53,145 nt of DNA from Thalassobaculaceae bacterium (GTDB taxonomy: Bacteria > Pseudomonadota > Alphaproteobacteria > Thalassobaculales > Thalassobaculaceae), in NCBI GenBank assembly GCA_029212785.1, contig JARGOG010000022.1, positions 1 to 53,145 of the forward strand, written 5' to 3'. This document shows positions 33,641 through 40,942 of this stretch, piece after piece. The notes under the pieces are model-generated. The model made no database searches. It saw only the letters and a program-made list of their open reading frames with translations, and was not told the origin of the DNA. The position numbers were made by a program, and so were the translations under genes. Position 1 is the stretch's first letter, and each line of letters begins with the position of its first letter.

Positions 33641-34653
33641 CCGGGCGGACAGAACAGCAGCTTCACGTTTTCCACGGCCGGGTCGTGCACGAAGTCGCGG
33701 CCCGAGGGGTCGATCGGGCGGCGGGTACCGTCTTCCTCCAGCACTTCCCGGCTCCAGCTATCGGGAACCATGGCGAGGATCTCGATCGGCTGATGGCCGA
33801 AATCGGTGACGGCATGGGGGTGGAACTCGATCAGAAATCGAGTCCTGCCGCGGGCGATCAGGGCCGCGGCACCTTTCAATGCTTCGAATTCGTAGCCTTC
33901 GATGTCGATCTTCACCAGATCCGGGATCGCGCCGTCGCGGGCGAACAGCGTGTCGAGCCGCAGGCAGGGCACCGGATCGTAAAGCGCCTTGTCGAGCGCG
34001 TCCGGCGGCGGTGCGGCGATCGAATCCTCGACCCGCAGCCCCGGGGTGGGATTGAAGCGCACGTTGAAGATCAGCCCGTCGTAGTTGCCGACGGCGGCGT
34101 TGATCACATGGGAGCGGTCGAGTTCGTTGGCCCAGAGGTTGCGCTTCACCTCCAGCAGGAGGTCGGGATGCATCTCGCAGGCGATGACTTTGGCCCCGGC
34201 CGCACCGAGAATCGTGGTGTAGTAGCCGACATGGGCACCGATATCGGCGACGAACTCGCCGCGCTGTCCGGCGGCGATCAGGTAGCGCAGCACGCCCGGC
34301 TCGTAGCCCTCGCCCTCCCGATCAAGCAGCGCCAGAAAGGCGCGCGCGGCGTCGGTCGCCGTGCTGAACTTCAGCGGGCCGAGGCCGGGGATCCCTCTGG
34401 TTTCGAACGGCCCGGTCTGCTCGGCGATCGCGTCCCTGTGGCGGAAGGTTCGATCGACCCGCGACAGCATGCCCGTCTGCCGGTTGATGGATGCCGCCGG
34501 CACCCCCAGGACCGCCAGCCACCGCAGGATCCTCAGCGATCGGCGGACATCGTACCGCGACCGGGCGATACCCAGCAGAGCGGCGAGTGCCATGGGGTGT
34601 TCCGGATTGGCGGCGGCGGTGGCAAGGGGGGTATCGGGGGGGGATGTGGTCAC
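33619..34653 (-). CDS. FkbM family SAM-dependent methyltransferase (copy 3)
   Basis: A 344-residue FkbM protein, more distant from copies 1 and 2. Motif I is VADIGAHVGYYTTILG, then IACEMHPDLL, KIDIEGYEFEAL and LIEFHPHAVTDFG. The C-terminus lacks the PNPKLVF ending of the others. The start is uncertain: GTG at 34653 gives the full length, and ATG at 34593 is a shorter choice that keeps the catalytic domain. GC content is back to the level of the window. It converges with the glycosyltransferase and overlaps its last 22 bases, and it is divergent from the D-carbamoylase gene. Confidence 0.85.
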   Translation of the reverse strand: MTTSPPDTPLATAAANPEHPMALAALLGIARSRYDVRRSLRILRWLAVLGVPAASINRQTGMLSRVDRTFRHRDAIAEQTGPFETRGIPGLGPLKFSTATDAARAFLALLDREGEGYEPGVLRYLIAAGQRGEFVADIGAHVGYYTTILGAAGAKVIACEMHPDLLLEVKRNLWANELDRSHVINAAVGNYDGLIFNVRFNPTPGLRVEDSIAAPPPDALDKALYDPVPCLRLDTLFARDGAIPDLVKIDIEGYEFEALKGAAALIARGRTRFLIEFHPHAVTDFGHQPIEILAMVPDSWSREVLEEDGTRRPIDPSGRDFVHDPAVENVKLLFCPPGYTEPAE

Positions 34654-34770
34654 GGTCTCACAGCCTTATCTGCATGGCGCATCGACGCGCCGCTTGGGCC
34701 TCTTTTCGCAGGCGTGCCGCGGCCCTAAAGTGTCGCGTCAATCGTATCACTTATCGAGGACTGCATCGCA

Positions 34771-35718
34771 ATGAGCCGGATCATTAATATTGGTGCCGCC
34801 CAGATGGGCCCGATCGCCCCCGACGAGAGCCGGGTGAGCGCGGTGAACCGGATGATCGACCTGCTGAAGCAGGCCAAGGATCGGGGCGTGAATCTGGTCG
34901 TCTTCCCCGAACTGGCGCTCACCACGTTCTTCCCGCGCTATTACGAGGAGGACATCTCGAAGATGGACATGCACTACGAGCGTGGCGAGATGCCGACGCC
35001 GGAGTGCAAACCGTTGTTCGACAAGGCCAAGGAATTCGGCATCGGCTTCTATCTAGGATATGCCGAGTTGACCGAGGATGGTCACCGCTTCAACACCGCG
35101 ATCCTGGTCGACGACACCGGCAAGATCGCGGGCAAGTACCGCAAGGTCCATTTGCCGGGCCATTCCGAGTATGACGGCAAGCGCCCGTGGCAGCACCTTG
35201 AGAAGCGCTATTTCGAGCCGGGCGATCTTGGCTTCCCGGTCTGGCGCACCATGGGCGGCATCATGGGCATGGCGATCTGCAACGACCGCCGCTGGCCGGA
35301 GACCTACCGGGTGATGTCCCTGAAGGGGGCCGAGGTCATCATGCTCGGCTACAACACCCCGGACGTGAACACCTCGGCACCGGAGCCGAATCACCTGCGG
35401 ATGTTCCACAATCACGTGGTCATGCAGGCCAGCGCCTATCAGAACTCCTGTTTCGTCATCGGCACGGCCAAAGCCGGGATCGAGGACGGCTGCATGCTGA
35501 TCGGCGGTTCCTGCATCGTCCAGCCGTCGGGCGAGATGGTGGCGCTCGCCTCCAGCCTCGGCGACGAGTTGATCACCTATGCCTGCGATCTCGACCTGGC
35601 GAAGATGGGCAAGGAGACGGTGTTCAACTACGCCAAGCACCGCCGGATCGAGCATTACGGCATCATCACCTCGCAGACCGGCGTCATCGAGCCGCCGATG
35701 GACGCGGCGGCGGAGTGA
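34771..35718 (+). CDS. N-carbamoyl-D-amino acid hydrolase
   Basis: A 315-residue nitrilase-superfamily enzyme that cleaves N-carbamoyl-D-amino acids to D-amino acid, CO2 and ammonia. The catalytic triad is E47 in VVFPELALTTFF, K125 in GKYRKVHLPGH and C170 in AICNDRRWPE, corresponding to E46, K126 and C171 (Agrobacterium D-carbamoylase numbering, from memory). The string HLEKRYFEPGDLGFPV is also near-identical to that enzyme. It would finish the pathway begun by the hydantoinase at 24.0 kb, although 9 kb separates them and no hydantoin racemase is in the window. A good terminator follows. Confidence 0.92.
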   Translation: MSRIINIGAAQMGPIAPDESRVSAVNRMIDLLKQAKDRGVNLVVFPELALTTFFPRYYEEDISKMDMHYERGEMPTPECKPLFDKAKEFGIGFYLGYAELTEDGHRFNTAILVDDTGKIAGKYRKVHLPGHSEYDGKRPWQHLEKRYFEPGDLGFPVWRTMGGIMGMAICNDRRWPETYRVMSLKGAEVIMLGYNTPDVNTSAPEPNHLRMFHNHVVMQASAYQNSCFVIGTAKAGIEDGCMLIGGSCIVQPSGEMVALASSLGDELITYACDLDLAKMGKETVFNYAKHRRIEHYGIITSQTGVIEPPMDAAAE

Positions 35719-35750
35719 CCGCATAGGGCCTCCAGGGTCCGATGAGCCAA

Positions 35751-35781
35751 GGGCGCGCTCTCACCGGAGTGCGCCCTTTTT
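35751..35781 (+). terminator. Intrinsic terminator after the D-carbamoylase
   Basis: GGGCGCGCTC and GAGTGCGCCC form a 10-bp stem with one G-T wobble around a TCACCG loop, followed at once by TTTTT. It is 33 bases after the stop codon and is the clearest intrinsic terminator in the window. Confidence 0.85.
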
Positions 35782-35791
35782 CGGTCACTCG

Positions 35792-35925
35792 TCTCCTTCC
35801 GGTCTCCCCGGCCTTGAGCCGGGGCCGAGCGCTCCGCGCGATGGAGCGTTCAAGATTGACCTCCAACGGCTCCGGCTGCGCCAACTCCGGGTCCCGGCGC
35901 AAGGCCGGGCAGACGGGGAAGGAGA
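35792..35925. repeat. Palindromic dispersed repeat, copy B
   Basis: An element of about 134 bases whose ends are inverted: TCTCCTTCC (35792-35800) pairs perfectly with GGAAGGAGA (35917-35925). The next dozen bases on each side are also largely complementary. It shares GTCTCCCCGG, GGAGCGTT and GGTCCCGGCGCnnGGCCGGG blocks with copy C. It fills the gap between the carbamoylase terminator and the TPR gene. Confidence 0.7.
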
Positions 35926-35936
35926 GGGGAGCCCCC

Positions 35937-37229
35937 TCAGTGCAACCCCTTCACCGCGTGGCTCGCCACCTTGAGCGGGCGGCGGGTCGCCAGCAGTAGC
36001 CGGGCCTCAGCGGCCTTGCCCTGTTTCAGCAGGGTGTTCAGCAGCGCGTACTCGATCAGGTCGCGCTGAGCGCGGCTGCCGCCGATGCGTTCGTGGGCCG
36101 ACATGGTGCGGGCGAAATGGATCTCCGCCTCGGCCCAGTTGCCGGTGCCGACAGCACCGAAGGCTTCCGCCAGCTCGCGCACGATATCGGCCGCCGGTCC
36201 CTTGGCCTCGGCGACGATCTTGGCCACGGCGTCGCCGTTGCCGGCCATGGCATGGGCCAGTGCGGCATGCACGTCGGCGAAGGCGATGGCCGGGTTGGCG
36301 AAGGTCTTGGCCGCGTAATCGCTGACCGCCTGCCAGCGTGCCGCCGGAACCGCAACGCCGGCCATTTCGGCGCGGTAGAGCAGGGCGGCGCTGTCGGTCA
36401 GCACGTTGACCGGCGGTCCCCACGCGCCGGGACCGGTACCGGTCTGCGGCGCCACGTCGGCGTCATAGACCCGCCACATGGTCTCGACATCGCCGCGCTC
36501 CAGCGCCCAGAGCGCGATGTGCCAGGAGATGTGGCAGTGCAGTTGGCCCACCTTTTCGTAATCCCGGTTCCACGCGGCGATGTAGCCGTAGCCGGCTTCG
36601 GTCTCGCCGGCTTCGTAATAGACGTGGGAGCGGATATGGGCGCCGTGGGCATTCCGCGGGTTCAGTTCCATGGACCGCTCGAGCGTCGCCGTCGCCGGTT
36701 CGGTCTGGCCCGCCTCGACCTGGGAGAAGCCGTGCTGGCACAGGAACCACCAGTCGTCGCCGTAATGCGGGGCCAGCATCGTGGTGAAGGCAAGCTGCTC
36801 GGCCTCGCGACCGGGCTGTCCGCTGAAGCCGATCAGGCCGAACACTCCGGTGCAGGTCTGGGCGACCAGCGCGTCGCGCGGATGGTCGAGCAGATGGGAT
36901 CGGATCGCCCTATAGGCCGCCGGTCCCTGACCGGAAACCAGAAGGCCGAGCGCGTTCACATGCGCCGCCTCGCGGTCGGTCACTCCGGCCGACATCTCCT
37001 TGGCCCAGGCGGCCGGTGTGGCGACGTCGTGGCCCTGGCCCATGGCCTGGCGGATGCGGGCGAGGCCGATCTGGCCGAGGGCGAAATCCGGATCCGCGGC
37101 GACGGCGGCTTCGAACGCTTCCTCGGCGCCCGCCTGGGCGGCCAGGAAGCGGTCGAGGCCGTCGACATAGGCGTCGCGGGCGGTCGTGGAGGCGGTGGAG
37201 AGCGCGTTGCCGTAGCGGTCTTGCAGCAT
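35937..37229 (-). CDS. TPR-repeat protein of unknown function
   Basis: A 430-residue soluble helical-repeat protein. Tetratricopeptide-like repeats are visible around residues 30-65 (AFEAAVAADPDFALGQIGLA), 175-210 (ATLERSMELNPRNAHGAHIR) and 360-420. The central part has the fixed strings CQHGFSQVEAGQ and HCHISWHIALWALERGD, known from a widespread bacterial family annotated only as TPR proteins. No signal peptide is seen. GGCGAGG precedes the ATG. It stands alone between two palindromic repeats, and a scaffold role is the only reasonable inference. Confidence 0.82.
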   Translation of the reverse strand: MLQDRYGNALSTASTTARDAYVDGLDRFLAAQAGAEEAFEAAVAADPDFALGQIGLARIRQAMGQGHDVATPAAWAKEMSAGVTDREAAHVNALGLLVSGQGPAAYRAIRSHLLDHPRDALVAQTCTGVFGLIGFSGQPGREAEQLAFTTMLAPHYGDDWWFLCQHGFSQVEAGQTEPATATLERSMELNPRNAHGAHIRSHVYYEAGETEAGYGYIAAWNRDYEKVGQLHCHISWHIALWALERGDVETMWRVYDADVAPQTGTGPGAWGPPVNVLTDSAALLYRAEMAGVAVPAARWQAVSDYAAKTFANPAIAFADVHAALAHAMAGNGDAVAKIVAEAKGPAADIVRELAEAFGAVGTGNWAEAEIHFARTMSAHERIGGSRAQRDLIEYALLNTLLKQGKAAEARLLLATRRPLKVASHAVKGLH

Positions 37230-37342
37230 GAAGAACCTCGCCGGATTAGACAGTCCGACATTGTCGGCGTTGCGATGGCGGAACTCAAACGGTTAACGCG
37301 CACGGCGGAGCACTGTCTCGGACCCTTGTGCCGTGTTCGCAT

Positions 37343-37456
37343 TTCCCGTCTCCCCGGACCTGATCCGGGACTCCGCCCTCGGCGTTCTGGAGCGTTGAAG
37401 CTTGATCCGTGGCGCGCCATCGCGCGGCGCTCTTGGTCCCGGCGCGGGGCCGGGAA
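37343..37456. repeat. Palindromic dispersed repeat, copy C
   Basis: An element of about 114 bases with ends TTCCCG (37343-37348) and CGGGAA (37451-37456). Its left part has the inner palindrome CCCCGGACCTGATCCGGG, and it shares several 8-18-base blocks with copy B in the same order. It lies between the TPR gene start and the extensin-like gene end. The type resembles the ERIC/REP-like elements common in Rhodospirillales. Confidence 0.7.
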
Positions 37457-37485
37457 GTCAGAGAATGGCGGTGCAGGTTGAACGC

Positions 37486-38106
37486 CTATCGGCACACCGC
37501 GGAGCGGCCCATATCGAGGTGAAAGTGATCGCGATGGGCGGCGTTGTAATCGGGGCTGAGAACCGCCTGGAATAGGCCGCAGGCGCCGTCGCGGATCTGG
37601 CGCAGGAATTGCCGCTCGGCCGCGGTGCCCTTCGACCAATGGGAGGCCAGCGCGATGCGGCGGCCGTCTTCCAGGTGGAAGGCGGAGATGTCGATGGCGT
37701 TGGCGGTCGCATGCTCGCTGGGCCGGCCCACGGTCCCGCCGCCGATCCGCCGGCAGGAATAGGTGCCGAGATGGTCGAGACGCATGACCCGACTGCCGAG
37801 ATGCGTCTCGGCCGCTGGCGCGATGACTTCCCGCTCCCAGAGATACAGCGCTGCCGCCACCGGGCAGGTCACGCGCACCGGGCCGGAATACGGCAGGGTC
37901 GAGCGCAGGATCTGCACCGCATCGATGAACCCGCAGAACGCGCCGGTCCGGCGGCTCGGGATCGCCCGGACCTCCAGTGCCGATCGGTCGAGAGTGTTGC
38001 GGCACTGATCGGGGTCGCTTTTCAGGTGCGCGAGCTGGATGCCGGTCGCCAGCCCGATCGGCCGCTCAAGGTCGAGCGGCTTGAACGGTAGGTGTTCCGT
38101 CGGCAA
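37486..38106 (-). CDS. Extensin-like C-terminal domain protein, start unclear
   Basis: At least 206 residues of the bacterial 'extensin-like' family, a peptidase-like fold resembling D-Ala-D-Ala metallopeptidases. Diagnostic parts are CGFIDAVQI, CPVAAALYLWEREVI, HLGTYSCRRI, EHATANAIDISAF and DHFHLDMG. The shown start is TTG at 38106. The frame stays open upstream and encodes a convincing membrane helix (FLAGAALPLLGLSLLAVVAY) but has no ATG, GTG or TTG. A CTG at 38304 with AGGA 6 bases before it would add 66 residues and give the usual N-terminal anchor. A non-canonical start or a sequence error is possible. It is divergent from tlyA. Confidence 0.78.
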   Translation of the reverse strand: MPTEHLPFKPLDLERPIGLATGIQLAHLKSDPDQCRNTLDRSALEVRAIPSRRTGAFCGFIDAVQILRSTLPYSGPVRVTCPVAAALYLWEREVIAPAAETHLGSRVMRLDHLGTYSCRRIGGGTVGRPSEHATANAIDISAFHLEDGRRIALASHWSKGTAAERQFLRQIRDGACGLFQAVLSPDYNAAHRDHFHLDMGRSAVCR

Positions 38107-38411
38107 CGGATGGCGCAGCAGGAAGCCGTAGGCGACAACCGCCAGCAGTGACAGTCCCAGCAGCGGCAGGGCGGCGCCCGCCAGGAAACGGCTTACGGGG
38201 CCAGGGCGCTCGGTCGCCGGCTCGTCGGTTGCCTTCGGATCGGTTATTGCCCACTCCTCATTCGGCGCGCCGAGGTCGCTGGCGCGGCGCGTGCTCGCGT
38301 CCAGTGTGATCCTGACGGGGAAACGCGGCGCCCCGATGACCGGTTCCGGGCGAAGTGTGGCGGACGCGCCGGAGTGCTGTCGCAGGCGCCCGTGATCTGT
38401 AATGTGGGCTC

Positions 38412-39146
38412 ATGAAACGTCGTCTCGATCAGCTTCTCGTCGACCGTGGTCTCGTGGAGACCCGGTCCCGTGCCCAGGCCCTGGTGATGGCCGGCAAGGT
38501 GTTCTCCGGTGAGCGCAAGATGGAGAAGGCCGGCCAGCAGGTGGCCGAGGACATCGCCCTCGATGTGCGCGGCCAGGACCACCCCTGGGTCTCGCGCGGC
38601 GGCCTGAAGCTGGCCCATGCCCTGGAGCATTTCGCCCTGGACCCGACCGGCGTGACGGCGATCGATGTCGGCGCGTCGACCGGCGGCTTCACCGATGTCC
38701 TGCTGCAGGGCGGGGCGGTCAAGGTCTATGCCATCGATGTCGGCCACGGCCAACTCGCCTGGAAGCTGCGCAATGACGATCGGGTCGTGGTGCTGGAGAA
38801 GACCAATGCTCGGCACCTGACCGGCGCGCATGTGCCGGAGACGGTGGACATGGTGGTGTGCGATGCCAGCTTCATCTCGCTCAAGACGGTGCTGCCGGCG
38901 GCCCTCGCCATGGTCAAGCCGGGAGGACGGATGGTGGCGTTGATCAAACCGCAGTTCGAAGCGGGCCGCGCGCAGGTCGGCAAGGGCGGTGTGGTGCGGG
39001 ACCCGGAGGTGCATGTGGCGGTCTGTGACGACATCCGCGCCTGGCTGGACGGTCTGGGAGGCTGGCAGGTGGACGGCGTCGTCCCGTCGCCGATCACCGG
39101 ACCGGAAGGCAATATCGAGTTCCTGATTTCCGCCGTTCGCCTATGA
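38412..39146 (+). CDS. tlyA: TlyA family rRNA 2'-O-methyltransferase
   Basis: A 244-residue protein with an N-terminal S4 RNA-binding domain (residues 1-62, MKRRLDQLLVDRGLVETRS) joined to an FtsJ-like methyltransferase domain. SAM motif I is AIDVGASTGGFTDVLL, followed by VVCDASFISL and ALIKPQFEAGR, all TlyA hallmarks. TlyA 2'-O-methylates cytidines of 16S/23S rRNA (capreomycin sensitivity) in mycobacteria, and the alphaproteobacterial form is presumed to do the same on 23S. In this order it is often next to dxs and xseB, but those are absent here. The S4 domain is complete and no truncation is seen. Confidence 0.93.
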   Translation: MKRRLDQLLVDRGLVETRSRAQALVMAGKVFSGERKMEKAGQQVAEDIALDVRGQDHPWVSRGGLKLAHALEHFALDPTGVTAIDVGASTGGFTDVLLQGGAVKVYAIDVGHGQLAWKLRNDDRVVVLEKTNARHLTGAHVPETVDMVVCDASFISLKTVLPAALAMVKPGGRMVALIKPQFEAGRAQVGKGGVVRDPEVHVAVCDDIRAWLDGLGGWQVDGVVPSPITGPEGNIEFLISAVRL

Positions 39147-39197
39147 TAGCCTTGCGGGCGTCGGGGAATTGATGACCCACAGGCGGGAGAGGTGGCG

Positions 39198-40175
39198 ATG
39201 AGCACGCTCGGCGGAGATCCGCCCCTGGTCGGCACTCAGGCCGGTCCCAGCGCTCCGGAGCCCGAGGCGGCGCCCCAGCTTGGTCTGCCGAAACCGTCGT
39301 CGCCGACCACCGCGCCGGCGCTGGCCCGTTTGAACGAAATGGTGGTCGCCGCACTGGGAACCGCCCAGCGCGACTGGGTACGCGGCCTGCAGTTGCGCCA
39401 TGCCGAGCCGATGGGCGATGGCAGCCTCGCCAGCCGGGTGTCTGAACGCCTGGACCATGTGGAGAACCGGCGTCAGCTCAATATCGAGGCGATCCTGCAG
39501 CGGGCGCTGCGCATCCTTGCGGACGAGGTGGAGGACGGCGCGCCGGACCTGGATTGGGCCGCGTCGTTCTTCGCCCATGCCGCCGATACCGCCGAGCCGG
39601 AGTTCAGCCGGATCTGGGCGCGGCTTCTGGTTCAGGAAGTACGGCGCCCGGGGGCTGTACCGCGCAGCGTGCTGAACCGCCTGCCGGGGGTGCCGAAGAG
39701 CGGCCTCGCGCTGTTCCGGCGCTTCGCCGCATTCGCGGTGAACAATTTCGTCATCCGGCTGGAGCAGTCCTTCTTCGACCGCAAGGACCTGACCTCCGAC
39801 GACATCCTGCTGCTCGAGGAATATGGGCTGATCCGGACCAACCGCGATCTCAACCGGGTGTTCCAGAGTCAGCGCGAGGACCGGTTCTCCACCAACCTGC
39901 TCTATGCCGACAAGGCGCTGCGCATCACCCACGACCAACCGGACAAACAGCTCGTGCTGGCCTGCTACCGACTGACGGAATTCGGCACGGCGCTGTGCCG
40001 CGCGCTGTTCGACGAAGGGGAAGTGCGTTCCGATACCGATTACATCATCGAAGTGGTGCGCCTGCTGCAGCGCCAGGGCTTCCACACCGCCCAGGCCAAT
40101 ATCCTGGAGCGTTCGGATGAGCAGGTCGTCTCCCGACACACCCCGTTCTGCGAAATCGTCGCGCTGGGGCGCTGA
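39198..40175 (+). CDS. DUF2806-like protein
   Basis: A 325-residue cytoplasmic protein. The N-terminal 40 residues are proline/alanine-rich and probably disordered. From about residue 90 it shows the DUF2806 pattern: RRQLNIEAILQRAL, PDLDWAASFFAHAADT, FSRIWARLLVQEVRRPG, SVLNRLPGVPKSGLALFRRF. The domain has no known activity and turns up in genomes with defence genes as well as in plain settings. The ATG at 39198 follows GGGAGAGG; a GTG two codons earlier is the alternative. It starts 51 bases after tlyA and could be its operon mate. No nuclease or helicase gene adjoins it. Confidence 0.75.
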   Translation: MSTLGGDPPLVGTQAGPSAPEPEAAPQLGLPKPSSPTTAPALARLNEMVVAALGTAQRDWVRGLQLRHAEPMGDGSLASRVSERLDHVENRRQLNIEAILQRALRILADEVEDGAPDLDWAASFFAHAADTAEPEFSRIWARLLVQEVRRPGAVPRSVLNRLPGVPKSGLALFRRFAAFAVNNFVIRLEQSFFDRKDLTSDDILLLEEYGLIRTNRDLNRVFQSQREDRFSTNLLYADKALRITHDQPDKQLVLACYRLTEFGTALCRALFDEGEVRSDTDYIIEVVRLLQRQGFHTAQANILERSDEQVVSRHTPFCEIVALGR

Positions 40176-40410
40176 GGGAGCCGAAAATTCATACCGGGAA
40201 AAGGATGGTCGGTCGGATGATCTTGTCGGTTGTCAGGCGTGGAAGCAGCGGGGAGCGATCCGATTTTCGCAGGAAGCCCGATTTTTTATAGGGGTCATGT
40301 GATCTGCTCCGGAACTGGCGAGCCGCCGGCGGCAGCGCGCGCCCAACTGGATAGGGTCTAGGCCGGAAGTCTGTTCGGGGAAGACGAGGTCGGGTAACCG
40401 TCCCGCCGTC

Positions 40411-40896
40411 CTAAATCAGCGACTCGATATAGACCCCCTCGATCATGTCCGGATAGCGTTCGGACAGTTGGGTCTGGGCTTCCATCTTGAACAGCTCGAT
40501 CTGTTCGCGGTTCGGCCTGCCGTTCTCGAACAGCTTGACCGCCAGCGGATAGACGATGCCGTTGACCGCCCATTTCTGCGCATCGAGGGTAGTCTTGGCC
40601 TGTTCAGTCATTGCCTCGATCGCCACGCGGATGCGGGCCTCTACCGGCTGGCCCTTGACGAAGACCGAGATCGAGAACGGACCGATCGGCAGCACTCGCG
40701 GCCCGACGACCCGGCGGTACTGAATCTCCCGATTGAACTGCTTGTGCTGCTTGCGGAGCTCCTTCTCGGTCTCCTTGCGTTCCTTGGTCGAGCTTGTCTC
40801 CTGCTGACCGCTGGCGGCCAATGCCGACACCGGCGCGACAAGTGGCGCCGCCACCAGCAGCGCGAGCAGGGCCGCAGTCAAGGATGTCCGGATCAT
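40411..40896 (-). CDS. Small secreted protein, possibly FliL-like
   Basis: A 161-residue protein with a signal peptide (residues 1-28, LLALLVAAPLVAPVSALA), a charged helix with KERKETEKELRKQHKQF, then an alpha/beta domain (PIGPFSISVFVKGQPVEARI, YIESLI). The domain loosely resembles the periplasmic part of FliL, but no flagellar gene is near, so that is a guess. The ATG at 40896 follows GGGAGAG. It lies 46 bases after sppA on the same strand and is probably the last gene of the fabI-aroC-sppA unit. Function unknown. Confidence 0.72.
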   Translation of the reverse strand: MIRTSLTAALLALLVAAPLVAPVSALAASGQQETSSTKERKETEKELRKQHKQFNREIQYRRVVGPRVLPIGPFSISVFVKGQPVEARIRVAIEAMTEQAKTTLDAQKWAVNGIVYPLAVKLFENGRPNREQIELFKMEAQTQLSERYPDMIEGVYIESLI

Positions 40897-40942
40897 GACG
40901 GTCTCTCCCAATCGACCGGCGGATCGTCGGACCGGTCGTTCC

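Noticed and set aside
39198-40175. DUF2806-like gene as part of a defence system
   Set aside because: Its neighbours are tlyA and a housekeeping unit; no nuclease, helicase or toxin partner is adjacent.
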